The position numbers were made by a program, and so were the translations under genes. The notes beneath the pieces are model-generated. The model was not told the DNA's origin. It saw only the letters and a list, made by a program, of their open reading frames with translations, and ran no database searches. A stretch of 64,000 nt of DNA from Zopfochytrium polystomum (taxonomy: Eukaryota; Chytridiomycota; Chytridiomycetes; Chytridiales; Chytridiaceae). The stretch lies in the NCBI GenBank assembly GCA_025765615.1, contig JAIVFJ010000044.1:310001-374000 (forward strand). The letters run 5' to 3'. Shown piece by piece: positions 1 to 10,290 of this stretch (its first letter is position 1; every line of letters starts with the position of its first letter).

Positions 1-170
1 TCTGTAGCAGGAACTGCTGGGACAGCAGCAACTTTGTGCGCAAGTCGGACACGGACAGCAGCACTTGCTTGCTTACTGGCAAAATGCCCCTCCACATAGT
101 CCATCCATCTTGTAAAGTCGACAGGGTTGACTAGCTGACGGTGCAGGAGCTTCACACTTGGCTCGCTCAT
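1..170 (-). CDS. N-terminal part of an unrecognised protein, cut by the window edge
   Basis: An open frame starts at the ATG complementary to 168-170 and stays open to the left edge (56 codons). It begins MSEPSVKLLHRQ and contains DFTRWMDYVEGHF, then an Ala/Val-rich stretch. I recognise no family. The ATG choice is plausible because the region upstream on the minus strand (171-560) has no long frame and is rich in CGATCG-type words like other 5' regions here. Whether it is a real gene depends on sequence outside the window. Confidence 0.4.
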   Translation of the reverse strand, partial: MSEPSVKLLHRQLVNPVDFTRWMDYVEGHFASKQASAAVRVRLAHKVAAVPAVPAT

Positions 171-631
171 CGCGTTAGGGGAGAACGAAGGTAACAGCTG
201 GAACAAGAGAAGTTAAAATGAGTGTTCCACAGCACTTTCAACTGAAGCTGGTGAATCGATCACTCAGAGTTCGATGGGGTACAGTCACTTGGTGGGAAGA
301 AATTGACAGTGATTGTGTGGAATTCGGTGTCGACGGCGTTGAGACCGATCGCAATTGTGAAGGTTGGCAGTGGCTGTTTAGCTGACTGGTGAAGACGATC
401 GCTTTCTCGACACGGTGGACAGCTTCAGTTCGATTCCTCGATCGACAATCGCTCGATCGCTTTTTGGGTAGCCTCCTTTAACGGTGGAGAACTATCCCTC
501 GTAAGGTGTTGGAATCCGACAGTGTCGAGTGTGATCTCGACGACGATGTGATCGCGATCTTGGGTCGCTCGTGTGGTCGCAGGAAAGGGCGTGACAAGTC
601 AAGTTTTTTTTTCTGTTGATTCTTCCATTTT
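171..631. other. Intergenic region without a recognisable gene
   Basis: No frame with family resemblance on either strand. The base composition is balanced and the sequence is rich in TCGATCG words. A single TTAGGG at about 174 is isolated and likely chance. It probably contains the 5' region of the minus-strand gene at the left edge. Confidence 0.4.
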
Positions 632-754
632 CTCTCGCGAGGGCATATTCCAACAGAAACCGATTTTTTCAGGGCTGAGATTCCAGATGGGAGATCCTTT
701 TTGCACTTTTAGCTTCAGGTGTTGCCAGAGATTCTCAATCGGGTTTAGGTCTGT
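632..754 (-). pseudogene. Tc1/mariner transposase C-terminal remnant
   Basis: Read on the minus strand, the segment encodes TDLNPIENLWQHLKLKVQKG followed by a stretch ending in CWNMP. This matches the Tc1/mariner signature around the third catalytic acid (family pattern: SPDLNPIENLW, then LK, then W..IP). The first catalytic acids and both terminal inverted repeats are absent, and the match stops abruptly at about 755, next to the gag remnant. It is a short dead fragment of a cut-and-paste transposon. Confidence 0.65.
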
Positions 755-898
755 GTTATGAACCAGACTCTGAACCCTCTGACAATGACATGGACATCAG
801 ACTTGGCAGATCATCATCACTCCCCGTAGCCTCTTGTCCTGTCTAGCCCTGTTCCTGACATCATAATTCACCTCCCTCATATCCTGCACTCTGCCATC

Positions 899-1195
899 AT
901 GTCCAACCAAAACCACTTCCATGATGAGACCACTGTCCAAGCCTTGATAGAGCAATTCCAAGCCCTTGCAAGGCAGACCCACCAAATCCAAGAACAACTC
1001 CTCCAACAGCAACACCAGCTTCAAGCCCAGCTAAAGCAAGAGAGCCAAAGGTTCCCAGCCCAGACAAGTACACTGGACTAGCCAAGGACCTTAGAACTTC
1101 ATGGCCACTGTGGAGAATGTCATCCTTCTCCAACCTTCAAGATTCCCAAATGATCAAGTCAAGGTCCTCTTCACAAGCACTCTCCTGTCTGTCTT
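899..1195 (+). pseudogene. Ty3-type retrotransposon gag remnant, frameshifted and truncated
   Basis: An ATG at 899 opens a Gln-rich N-terminus (MSNQNHFHDETTVQALIEQF) that stops at 1081. Another frame then gives PDKYTGLAKDLRT, and a third frame from 1101 gives MATVENVILLQPSRFP and NDQVKVLFTSTLLS. This series resembles the fungal Ty3/gypsy Gag region with its P.RFP.D..KV.F..SLL block. At least two frame changes separate the pieces. Similarity ends near 1195, where the sequence becomes AT-rich, so the virus-like island or a rearrangement cut the element here. No LTR, protease or RT is visible. Confidence 0.55.
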
Positions 1196-1829
1196 CAATT
1201 GGTTTTCTCCGCACATTAATTCCGAAAGTTCTGGAAGATCCTCCGGATTTGGTAATTTTGTTTGTTTAGTTTTCCAGCATTCCAATTTTACTGGTAATCT
1301 TTCTATTAATATTTCTTCATCACTGTTTCCACAATTTAATTCTATCAATTTTGGATGCTCTCTTATGTTTTTACCTTATTTCCCATACATGAAAGTTTTT
1401 TCAGATTTGGTAGGCTTGGCAGTTCCATTATTTTATTGTTATCGCACTTTAACATGTTCATTACAAGACTATCATGCAAGTCCTCAATCTCGTTATCTTC
1501 ACACTGTATTGTTGTTGCATTTGGAAGTCTGGGTAATTTTTTTAAAGTTGTGCGTCGACATTTAAAGGACGTTACATTTGGAAGTACAGGAATGCTTTCT
1601 AACTCTAAGTTTTCATTCCACTTTCCTGTAAGTGTTATGTTTTTCACATAATAATTTTTCATGTACAATTTGTAAACTTTTTCCAGATCTTTTTCTACTT
1701 TTTTCACACCGTTATATACATAAATGAAACTAAAGCTTTTTTGGATATTGACATATTTGATAAACTATCTATATCATAATTGTCTATACAATATTCCATT
1801 ATTCTTTCTATTATTTCTTCTGTGTTCAT
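1196..1829 (-). pseudogene. Leucine-rich-repeat protein pseudogene of the AT-rich island
   Basis: The frame starts at the ATG complementary to 1827-1829 (MNTEEIIERIMEYC), changes frame near 1710, runs as a 114-codon frame, and changes frame again near 1365. The central part has repeats of about 20 residues of the form LP.LP....L.C..N (for example ELPSLPNLKKLSCMGNKV). That is an LRR pattern common in proteins of large DNA viruses and protists. The second frame change lies in a run of A on the coding strand, so a homopolymer sequencing error is possible. The gene is cut at the junction with the gag remnant. No catalytic role can be inferred. Confidence 0.55.
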
Positions 1830-2361
1830 TCACATTTATTGCTTTTCTTTTTTTTTTCAATATTTCTTCTTATCGGTCCGCAAATTTATTCACTTTGCAA
1901 ATATATTATATGATTTTTTTTTAGAATTTTTTCCTATATTATTCAGCACTCTGTCCAAAATATCTTGTCTGATAACATTTTTTTCTTTTTCTATTTCAAT
2001 TAAAATTACATCACATTTTGTATCACATTTTTTTCTTATTTTTACTGTCTGAAAATTATATCACGTCTGAAAAAATTCTTACCTTTAATTTTTTTTTACC
2101 CTCTTCCAGAATTTTTATAAAAAACCCATCAGGTTTCCAAAAATTTTCAGGCAAAACCATATTTTTCAGACAGAAAAAAAAATATATATTTGTGATATAA
2201 ACATCGTCTCAGCTCTATTCCCTTTTGAATATTAATCAAGCATGTTTTTAGGTTTTTTTCAGACATGACGATAACTTTTCAGACAGACTTTTTATGATAT
2301 AAAAATTATCTTGTAGAAATTATATTTATATAAAAAACAAGTATTATTCCACTAACATTTT
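1830..2361. other. AT-rich spacer with repeated CTGAAAA motif and a short ORF remnant
   Basis: This region lies between the LRR and PrimPol/helicase pseudogenes. On the minus strand about 2045-1896 there is a stop-free run containing KKCDTKCDVILIEIEKEK without an ATG, probably a decayed gene. The word CTGAAAA occurs about seven times between 2047 and 2370, in both orientations. One copy overlaps the stop codon of the PrimPol/helicase gene (GTCTGAAAA). It could be a viral promoter or processing signal, but this is not shown. Confidence 0.4.
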
Positions 2362-4729
2362 TCAGACCGAATCAGAAATGTCCTCTACATCTATTTCTTC
2401 TTTGAATTTTAATCCCTTCCAACCCTTCTTTTTTATGTTTGAAGTTGGTGTTTGTCTTAAACTGTCGATAGTTGACCAGTCCTTTTCTGGACATTTTCCA
2501 CCAAACTTTTCTCTGAACTTTTTCTCCAGTATTTTTATCAACTCTTTTTCTTCTGTCTTTGTCAATATCTTTCCTAATTCCTCCCCCCATTTTGAACTTA
2601 TGTCCTTGAAAAATATTCTATCATTATCACTTTCACCTTCTTCTATTGTTTTGTGCTTATCTTTACCTTTTCTGGTTCTGGAACGTCTATTGACAAATAA
2701 TCGATTAATATTTTCATGAATCCTTGTCGCCAAGACACATCTTGTTCCATTTTTGTGTTCAGATTTTTATCTACTTTATATTCATTTGCTCCAGATGGGT
2801 TTTCCACAAACCTACTATGAAAATTGATCACGTTTATTCTTCTCCAGATCGCTTTTTCTTCCGCTGGAACTTCAGGTAAAGTGTTACAAGCCATGAATAG
2901 TTTTGCTTCAACTTTTATTGTTTCGTGAGATTTAAAAAGCGCTCTTACACTAATTCTATCATTACCTGTTATTTTTTTCACAATTTGTGGATTTATCTTA
3001 TCCTTTGATCCAGTTTCACTCATATAAACAAATCTTTTGTTCTTTAATTTCACTAAATGAGATGTAGCAGCTCCTGGGTCTCCTGTTGGTCTTGTGATTA
3101 AGGTTGACTCAGTTCCATCTGCAAATTCACCTAACGTATACATCATCAATTCCATAAGCTGTGTTTTTCCATTTGATCCTTCAGATCCTATCATAAATAC
3201 CATTGTGTCTTTCTTAATGTTAGGAGTTAAACTATCACTTAGTCTTTTGATCATATAGTCTCTCACACTTTTCGTTGGTAACACTTCTTCTAAAAATTTC
3301 CACACTTTGCTTGTGTCAATATTCGGATCATAATCATATCCTAAGTTGAAATTGTAATAGTCTTCTTTTACAGATTTCCTAAATTCTTTTTCTTCAATGT
3401 GGTATGTTCCATTTGTAAATGGTAGTAAATTCTTATTTTTATTTAAATTGGTGTAAAATAATTTTTCTTTATCTGATAATTCCTTTTCCAAAATTTTTCT
3501 TATGGCTTCTAAATGACTATTTGTTCCCATTTGTATGATTTTTTTTCCATTCTTTTTTTCATATGTAAATCATCACATTCATCTCTTATACTTGTATAAA
3601 TATTTGTAGTCTTCACTATTTCATCCCATTTAAAATCTCCTCTATCGTCTACTTTCCAACCATTTTTATCGAAATAGTACCACTTGTCTGAACGAATATA
3701 ATTGCCTTTTACAAAATTTTTAACAAGATATGCAGTTTCATACTCTGTTAAATAACCATTTTCAACTTAATTCTGGATCAATTGTTTTTAATCCTGTTTT
3801 AAGTGGTTTCTCTATAATTGTTTTTACTTCATCAGTAAAATTCTCATATTTTATTTCTCTATATTCCATTCCCTCTTTTTCACAGGAAGTGTCATGACAT
3901 TTTCTTCTCAAGTGTGACTTTGTTAATGTAAAGAACTGATGTTGACTGTTGTGATCATATGGTTTTGATATTCCTTTATTTAATTTATTGTAATAAAAGC
4001 ATCTCTTGATTTTGGTTGGAATAACAATAATATTCTTATTTTCATCCAAAAACATTTTTTCAATGTCATCTTCAGCTGTATCAAACTTTTCTCCGAGCAG
4101 ATCTTTAATATGATTCTCTTCTTCATTGGCCAAGTATATTCTATTCCCGTCACTTTCATTTGCAAGTGTTCCAGCCTCTGAAATAGTATCTGTGTCTCTT
4201 TTATTATTTTGATTTGGTGCAAGACTCATTATTTTATTAATTTCTTCAACAGAAATTTCTCTTAACGGTACTTTTTATTATTTTGTAACCTTCTCCTTCA
4301 TAACAACAACGTCTGTCTGTCAAAATGTCTATATGTATGTTATGATTGTTTATGAGTTTGATTCTCTCATCATATGCATAATATATGTGATGCCCTTTTG
4401 AAACTGTTTCGGTAATAAGTGTTTCTTCTTCATCCAAAGGTCTTATATTTTCCTCAAACCACTTTTTTGCAGTATAAGCTTCATCTTTTCTATCCAGATC
4501 CACTACAATTATTTTGTTTTTTTTTCCTGTCAAAATGGCTATGTTTTTCTGATTGTTGTAAGTTGATGCTTGCAATTCTTGCCATTTTCCTGGTGGAGAT
4601 ACAGGGTTTTTTTTTTCCATTCTCATCCTGCTTAATTTCTATGCCATAATATATCCAACCGTTTTCGTGTGCTAGTTCTCTCATTTCTTTTAGGCTCGTC
4701 ATGTACTTTTCTTCTTGACACTGGTACAT
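2362..4729 (-). pseudogene. PrimPol/superfamily-3 helicase (D5-like) pseudogene, viral origin
   Basis: The frames on the minus strand line up as one gene of about 790 codons. The N-terminal part (from 4729) has primase-polymerase motifs: VVDLDRKD (metal-binding DxD), KGHHIYYAY (His motif) and IDILTDRR. A Cys/His-containing segment (RRKCHDTSCEK) follows. The C-terminal part (3530-2640) has an SF3 helicase: Walker A GSEGSNGKTQ, Walker B-like FVYMSETG, and motif C FMACNTLPEVP. Fused primase-helicases of this kind start genome replication in nucleocytoplasmic large DNA viruses and occur in Polinton-like viruses. The frame changes at least five times (near 4615, 4275, 3765, 3540 and 2650), mostly in A runs. 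It is either dead or badly called in homopolymers. The AT-rich composition differs sharply from the flanks. Confidence 0.75.
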
Positions 4730-4796
4730 ATTATTTTTTTTTCAATTTTCTGCGATTATACTAAAAAAAATTCTTCTACACTAAAATTAATAGCAT

Positions 4797-5040
4797 ATGA
4801 GTTCATTTCCTCTTGAAGACTCTATCAAAACTCTTTCCAAGTCTGATTTTATTAGACTTTATCTCGCAGTTACAAATGAATTTCAGCATCTTAAATCGCA
4901 AAATATCCAAGACTCGTCACTAACCTTATTTACAATGTTCGTAATCCTGATATAACGCGCAAGTCCTCCAGTAATTATAGGAAAAAAAAGCGTCAAGAAC
5001 AACAACAAGATTCATTACCACAACTTCTCGACTGTGTTTG
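4797..5040 (+). pseudogene. Possible small broken gene, function unknown
   Basis: An ATG at 4797 opens 52 codons (MSSFPLEDSIKTLSKSDFIR) ending at a TAA near 4953. A shifted frame from about 4940 continues with a basic Gln/Lys-rich tail (KKKRQEQQQDSLPQLL) to a TGA near 5040. The two parts would form a protein of about 80 residues if one frame change is allowed. It is divergent from the minus-strand virus-like gene. No family is recognised, and the call rests only on reading-frame continuity. Confidence 0.3.
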
Positions 5041-5517
5041 AATTTTTTCTATTCTATTGACAAATATCGTCACAACTGCCAATAGAATTCTCATATATAT
5101 TTTTGACCATAAATATCTGTGAGAACTTTAACTAACATTTTCAATCACATTTCGTCGTTTGACTTGCTTTCTATTGTTCTTTTTGTTTTATTACATAGTC
5201 CACATCCTTATCATATGCATTGCAAATTCTGTTGATGCTTCGTTGGCCTTAAATCTCTTCCTGTCTAAAAATTGTATAGTCCATTCTTGAATGCAAATAA
5301 CACAGGATTTGCATCAAATTTCACTTACACTACATAATTTTTTTAATTCTATGTTGTCGCCCATTCCCGACACACACTTGTCAAGCTCGATGTCACGCTC
5401 ATTCAGAAAGAACGATTACATATTACTATTTTTTCTCTATTTTTCAACTTTCCCAAACATAATATATGAATTTTTTCATATATTATTCTCGCTTTTTTAA
5501 AAAGTTAACCATAAAAA
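5041..5517. other. AT-rich region without recognised genes; one 27-bp-type motif
   Basis: No convincing frame. At about 5375-5415 the sequence contains ACTTGTCAAGCTCG and CATTCAGAAAGAACGA, the two halves of the 27-bp repeat unit found at 6913-7130. The motif family therefore also flanks the 3' side of the 189-codon gene. Confidence 0.4.
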
Positions 5518-6087
5518 TTAAGAATGTTTTTCCAGAACTTTTCTAACTTCAGTGTCCAGATAATCATCAAGACGTCGTTCAACCTGTTCTTGCAACTCTG
5601 CAAGTGATTTGAACTCTGGTGGTTTTGAAAATAATTCGTCCAACTTCGGACGATTGAACGAGTTGTATGTTTGACATAGAGTCGCTGTATCCCAGCCAAA
5701 GAATTTGCCGATTACAAAGCATTTTCCTCCTAGATCCATTCGAAATACTGGTTGGATGAATAGACGAGCTGCCTTAAAATGATCAACGTCGTGCTGAAAT
5801 CCGTTCTTGGAGATCGATTCCAAAAACTTTGCTGCTTCATTGTGGCCAGTTTGAAAAGAATATTCAAGTGGAGGCAGAGATCGCCCTTGTTCGAGTCCTT
5901 CTTGAAAACGCTCATTTTTTTCTTTTTCGAGCGACTCCGAACCATATCGACAGGTAGCATAACCACCAATCCATCCCAGAAGAAATGGAATAGATGATAC
6001 AGGCTGTTTGTTGATCATCGTTTTTAACACATTTGAAGCGCCTGGGAAATTCAGTTTTTTCTTATTTGGTATTTCCTTCGATAGCAC
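5518..6087 (-). CDS. Unrecognised protein gene, probably a terminal exon
   Basis: The open frame covers 189 codons on the minus strand and ends in RKVLEKHS. Its first codon is GTG, and just upstream on the coding strand lies TATATATGTAG, a credible 3' splice site. The frame may therefore be a last exon whose first exon lies above 6098, or translation may start at an internal ATG about 24 codons in (MINKQPVSSIPF). A short hydrophobic patch (IPFLLGWIGGYA) precedes a charged helical segment. The C-terminal third is Glu/Lys-rich and probably coiled. I recognise no domain. Composition resembles the flanking cellular DNA rather than the viral island. Confidence 0.5.
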   Translation of the reverse strand: MLSKEIPNKKKLNFPGASNVLKTMINKQPVSSIPFLLGWIGGYATCRYGSESLEKEKNERFQEGLEQGRSLPPLEYSFQTGHNEAAKFLESISKNGFQHDVDHFKAARLFIQPVFRMDLGGKCFVIGKFFGWDTATLCQTYNSFNRPKLDELFSKPPEFKSLAELQEQVERRLDDYLDTEVRKVLEKHS

Positions 6088-6469
6088 CTACATATATAGT
6101 GAAAAGTTTATCTTTTTTTAGCAATAATCATTTCATTTTCTAGAACTAAGGCGCAAAATTCTAGAAACATGACCTGCGACAAGTCATTCATTTCGAACAC
6201 TGTCAGGGAATGAAATATACATTTACTGAAAGAAGACTTTCTAGAACTTCTATGAATAAAAAGCTCTAGAAATAGAAAGAATGCCTTGACACGCTGTTCT
6301 GAAAGGATGCCTTGACGGGCTCGCAAAACATGTCAGAAAGGACGCCTTGTCACACAGTTCTGAAAGGATGACATGTCAAACAAATTTTTAAAGAAAAAAC
6401 AAAAGAAAAAAATGAACGAACCCGCCGTCCCATCACTCTCGTGATCCTTCCAAACGAACCCTTACCTGC
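6088..6469 (+). repeat. Diverged 27-bp-type repeats upstream of the 189-codon gene
   Basis: Between 6265 and 6385 the words TTCTGAAAGGATG, GCCTTGACGGGCTCG, CAGAAAGGACGCCTTGTCAC and TTCTGAAAGGATGACATGTC form imperfect copies of the unit seen in perfect form at 6913-7040. The rest is AT-rich with no supported gene. Confidence 0.45.
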
Positions 6470-6890
6470 TCTTACATCTAAGCGGATCTCTCAATCGATC
6501 GCTTAGATCTTTCCAAAATCCCTGTGTCGATTTCCTTCATCGCCGATACATCATTTCTTTGTTCCAACCTAATCCCAGGGTAGAATCACAATCCTCAATC
6601 TCTCTCGATTTCTCTCGATCTCTCGCTCACATCGCAGATCGATCCTTCCACGCTCTTTCCAAACATATCCCTGTGACCATTTCCTCTCGATCGTTCTCTA
6701 AATCTCTCAATTATTCCAACTGAAACCCAGTGTTATAATTGCAAACCCATCTCTCTCAACCTCTCTCAATCTCTCTCAATCTCTTGCACATCGACACTTC
6801 GTATTGAAACTGATTGATTAACCCCCTGTTACCATTTTCTTCATTGCCTCTCAACATCTCGCGGTGGGAGGGTGATCGATCGCATCAATC
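6470..6890 (+). repeat. Imperfect repeats of about 150 bp rich in CTCTCGATC
   Basis: Three related stretches begin near 6513 (TTCCAAAATCCCTGTG), 6657 (TTCCAAACATATCCCTGTG) and 6815 (AACCCCCTGTTACC). Each is followed by a TTCCTTCAT/TTTCCTCTC-type run and a CTCTCAAT-rich tail. Spacing is about 145-160 bp. No gene is supported. Confidence 0.45.
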
Positions 6891-6912
6891 AATTGGAATA
6901 GGGTGAGCCGGC

Positions 6913-7130
6913 ATTCTGAAAGAACGACTTGTCAAGCTCGTTCTGAAAGAACGACTTGTCAAGCTCGTTCTGAAAGGACGCCTTGTCACACACATTCAGA
7001 AAGAACGACTTGTCACACTCGTTTCGAAAGGTTGCCTTGTCAAGCTCATTATGAAGGATGCCTTGTCAAGCTTTATCTGAAAGGAAGCTCGCAAAACATG
7101 CCACCCTCATTCAGAAAGAACGAACCGTTC
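6913..7130 (+). repeat. 27-bp near-palindromic tandem repeat, array 1
   Basis: About seven units of a 27-bp motif with halves TTCTGAAAGAACGACTTG and TCAAGCTCG. The first two are perfect, and later ones diverge. Within two joined units AGAACGA and TCGTTCT pair around CTTG-T-CAAG, so single strands could form a hairpin of 7+4 bp with one bulged C. The array ends about 475 bp before the ATG of the 444-aa gene, a position that would suit regulatory sites. Confidence 0.7.
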
Positions 7131-7605
7131 TGAAACTGTGCATGTGTCTCATTATATCGTTGGTTGAGTGTCTTGTTATATGGTATGGTATGGTTAATCA
7201 GTGTATCCTGTGTCTGTTTTGATCCCATTGTGGCATTCTTTGTCTCAATTAAACAATCCAGCTTTCCCTGTCCCTTCTCCTTTCAACAGCTTCAACAAAT
7301 GGAGACAAATTTTTCTTCTCTGCTGTGGCCTGTACCTTCCTCTTTCAACAGCAAATGGATGCAAAACAATCTCTGATCAAGCCCCTTCCGACAGACAGCA
7401 AGTGCAGAGTAATTTTTCTTTTCCTTTTTTTATATTCTTTTATTGCATCGACTATGTAAACCCCAACCGACCCCCCACCAACCTGTTCAACTGCCAGTAA
7501 CACCCCCCTGGCCCCCTATGAACACCTCGGTCTGCTGGCAGCTGTCATATCCAGCCTTCCCGTCGAAGCAGCAGGATCCGCAAACCTTTCCTGTTGCTGT
7601 ACACC
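7131..7605 (+). other. 5' flank of the 444-aa gene
   Basis: No coding frame is supported. Pyrimidine-rich tracts lead toward the ATG at 7606, as in many fungal and protist promoters. No TATA box could be fixed. In the third copy a C run near 44760 is one base longer. Confidence 0.4.
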
Positions 7606-9290
7606 ATGTCCACCGATGACGTTAGAAAGTTGCCTTCAGCTGGTCGCGGCATGGAAAACGATCACAATCTTGAGGTGCGTTTAACAAACTACACCATCTT
7701 CCGCGCCATTCCCTCGTGTTGTTTCAAGCCCACCTCGTCCTCTCCCTCTGTGGAACAACATTTCTAACCGCCCACCATCTTTTGCAGCTGAACGAACTCG
7801 TCAATAACTTTTTCGTTTCGCTCGTCAAGGACTGTTCTATCGTTGAAGTCCAGACTATCATGAACCACTTTAATTCCAATTCCGATCGGAAACCCTACAT
7901 ACAGCAAATTATGGAGATAATCAATGACAACCTCCAGAACTCACTTGTAATCACATCGGCTGCCAACAGTCTGAAGAAAAAGCTTGTTATGGGCAATGCC
8001 CTTAACCCGAAAGAACCGGGGCTAGAAGATCTCAAGGGAAAAAAATGGAAAGTTTGGAACACGATCAGAGATCATCGTGAAATTACTATGGGGAGATTGA
8101 TATCGGTTCTGGACGCTTCACTTGCTGGATTTAACGTTAAGTGTATAAAAGGTATGTTCCTGTCGTACCACTGATGCTTTCGCTCACTGACACTCTTTTT
8201 TTCTTCTGTTGAAAAGCTGGTCTTGTGGAAAAGTTTGAAAATGCAGTATATGCAGTGACCGACAAAATTGAGGGTTGGTTGGTACACCCGAAAGAGAGGG
8301 TAAGGCAGTCTTTCCGGATTCATGATGATAATAAAAACATTGCTAACTTTCCAGAATATACCATATGCTACGTACGGCAAGGCCAAGAAGGCCTTGGACG
8401 ACTATAAGAAAAAAATTGAAAACTCCTTGATGGACGCCGAGAATGTCGTCTGCACAAAAAATCGAGAGTGCGCAAAGTTCTTGGTGGATAGCCTGAGTGC
8501 GGAAGATTTCCCTGGGGGTTTCCGCGAGGCTGAACTGAAATCTCTGAAGGATTATGTGACAGCTCTCCCTAAAGCGGACCAGGAAGTCGCCAATAAGATT
8601 CTCGATCAGGTCACGCTCGTCGATCCCACCCCGATTGATGCTGGTCCCTTCTTCAAATTCGGTTTACGATCTTTTCCCGAAGTACGTTTCCTGAATTTTA
8701 GTCTTATTCTGTCCATAATCCTTTGTTAACTCAACATTTTCAGCTCGTTCGTGCTAAAAGAGCTGCTGATGTGAAAAGAGCTGCTGGTGGTTCCGGTTCT
8801 GCTAAGTCTTCATTCCAAAGCGGAAGTCGAGTGCAAGGATTCCGTGCAAGCTCCAAACCGAGCGGATCAAGTGGAACAGTAGGCAGCAAAGGCATTGACT
8901 CTAAAAAGCTTTTCGAACAAACAAAAGCACACCAAGGTCAGTCCCTGATTTTCTTGACTTTTGGAATTAAATCTTTTTGTACCCCTTGCAGACAGAATTC
9001 TCAAAATATTAATTGAGAAGCAGCCAAAGAAAGCCGCAACACTTCGCAAGTTGGCAAACGATGCATTAACGTCCTGGAAGCAAAACTGGAATACTTTTGT
9101 CGCGCACTTGAATAATCTACGTCGAAGCATATCCAAGGCATCTGTTTCGATGAAAGATCCAGTCAAACGAGAAAAGGCCGTTCCCAACGCCAAGGCAAAA
9201 GCAGCGCCTCCAAGAAGAATGACCGCTGCCAATAAGCCTGCTGTAAAGACTGGAAAGACCGCAAAGACTAGGAAGGCTCGATCAAAGTGA
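7606..9290 (+). CDS. Spliced gene for an unrecognised 444-aa basic protein, copy 1
   Basis: Six exons fit one frame: 7606-7674, 7788-8151, 8217-8299, 8355-8681, 8744-8936 and 8992-9290. Every intron is GT-AG. Introns 1 and 3 have CTAAC before the acceptor, and phases agree across each joint. Intron lengths are 113, 65, 55, 62 and 55 nt. The start is the ATG at 7606 (MSTDDVRKLPSAGRG). The protein is mostly helical and charged for about 290 residues (for example KAKKALDDYKKKIENS). A Ser/Gly-rich linker follows (SGSAKSSFQSGSR), then a helical segment, and finally a Lys/Ala/Pro tail (KAKAAPPRR to KTARKSK-like) reminiscent of linker-histone tails. That suggests nucleic-acid binding but is only a compositional hint. 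No family is recognised. It is the only intact host-like gene in the duplicated block. Confidence 0.75.
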
Positions 9291-9386
9291 AAAAACAGTA
9301 TTGTCAACAGTAATGGGTGCGGAGTGGAGTGGTGGGAAGTCGTGAAGGGGTTGTGAAAAAAGAAAAGAAATTTCATCGTGCCTGAC

Positions 9387-10290
9387 ATGTCAACTCAATC
9401 GTCGATGACCCCCCGACTGTTTTGCCTTGCCGACGACGTGCTGATTACAGTCTGCCGCTTCCTGACGCTTTCTGATCTCGTAAGCCTGTCTCACTGCTGC
9501 ACCCTTGCCCGATCGGTTGTCGCAGGCCGCGTCGTCAATGCATTGCTGCTTCGCCCACTTCTCCACATAACCCAAGCTTTAGCCACGGAAGCCAGCCGCC
9601 ACCACTGGGACAATCGATCAGCTGAGCCTGGTCCTTTCTCATTCTCAGCGCTGCATTGATTTGCGCTGCACGTTCGATATACGGGGCTTGGACTTCAATG
9701 ATGCCGTAACAGCCATAAAGTCTATCCCCACCCTATTTCCAATCGAATGTCTCGTGAGCAAGTTTGATGAACTTGGAGAACCACTTCTTGACCATCTTGT
9801 CACAGATGCTGTGAATGCATACTGTGGGGATGGAACCGTGAAGCCGGGATTTACTATTGCACTGGTACCTTTTGACATACGATTTGCATTCTGGAAAGAC
9901 TTGATGGAGACACCAAAGACCCGTCCTGATATGTACTTGCTCACCTGCAGTTTTGACCCAGTTCAGGCTGAAGCTGCATTCAACTACTTGGAATATCGTA
10001 TTCGGCTCTTTACTGAAAGCTATGATATGGTCGAGAATGAAGCAATGGAAAAAAACCAAGAAAGCTATGACAGCGATTGTGAATATTACGATAATGAGCC
10101 GGTCGAAGCGATGAAACAGAAACCATGGTTGCCATCAGTGCTGGTCGAAGCCCTTGTATCCCTTCTTCCAGCACTTGCTGCTTGCTCGATGGAAATGGTC
10201 CGGCAAGCTTGGGAACACATCTGTGTGCTTGTGTTTACTGCCAAAGCATCATTTCCGCACGCTCATATCGTTCCTGATTGGGTGTCTGGG
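9387..10290 (+). pseudogene. F-box-like protein gene truncated by telomere repeats, copy 1
   Basis: From the ATG at 9387 the frame encodes LADDVLITVCRFLTLSDLVS, which fits the F-box pattern (LP.D.L..I..fL...DL). This frame stops at 9659. A second frame resumes at 9649 after the acceptor-like CATTCTCAG, and the strong donor GTAAGC at 9480 is in the right phase, so an intron 9480-9648 is likely. Exon 2 encodes FDIRGLDFNDAVTAIKSIPT and an acidic Asp/Tyr-rich segment, then runs straight into TTAGGG at 10291 without a stop. The 3' end is therefore lost. F-box proteins recruit substrates to SCF ubiquitin ligases. The substrate-binding part is not recognisable. Confidence 0.55.

Noticed and set aside
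6913..7130. CRISPR array
   Set aside because: Units are contiguous without spacers, and the context is eukaryotic.
8867..9388. 173-codon minus-strand frame over the last exons of the 444-aa gene
   Set aside because: Antisense to a spliced gene with consistent exon phases; crosses an intron and has no family resemblance.
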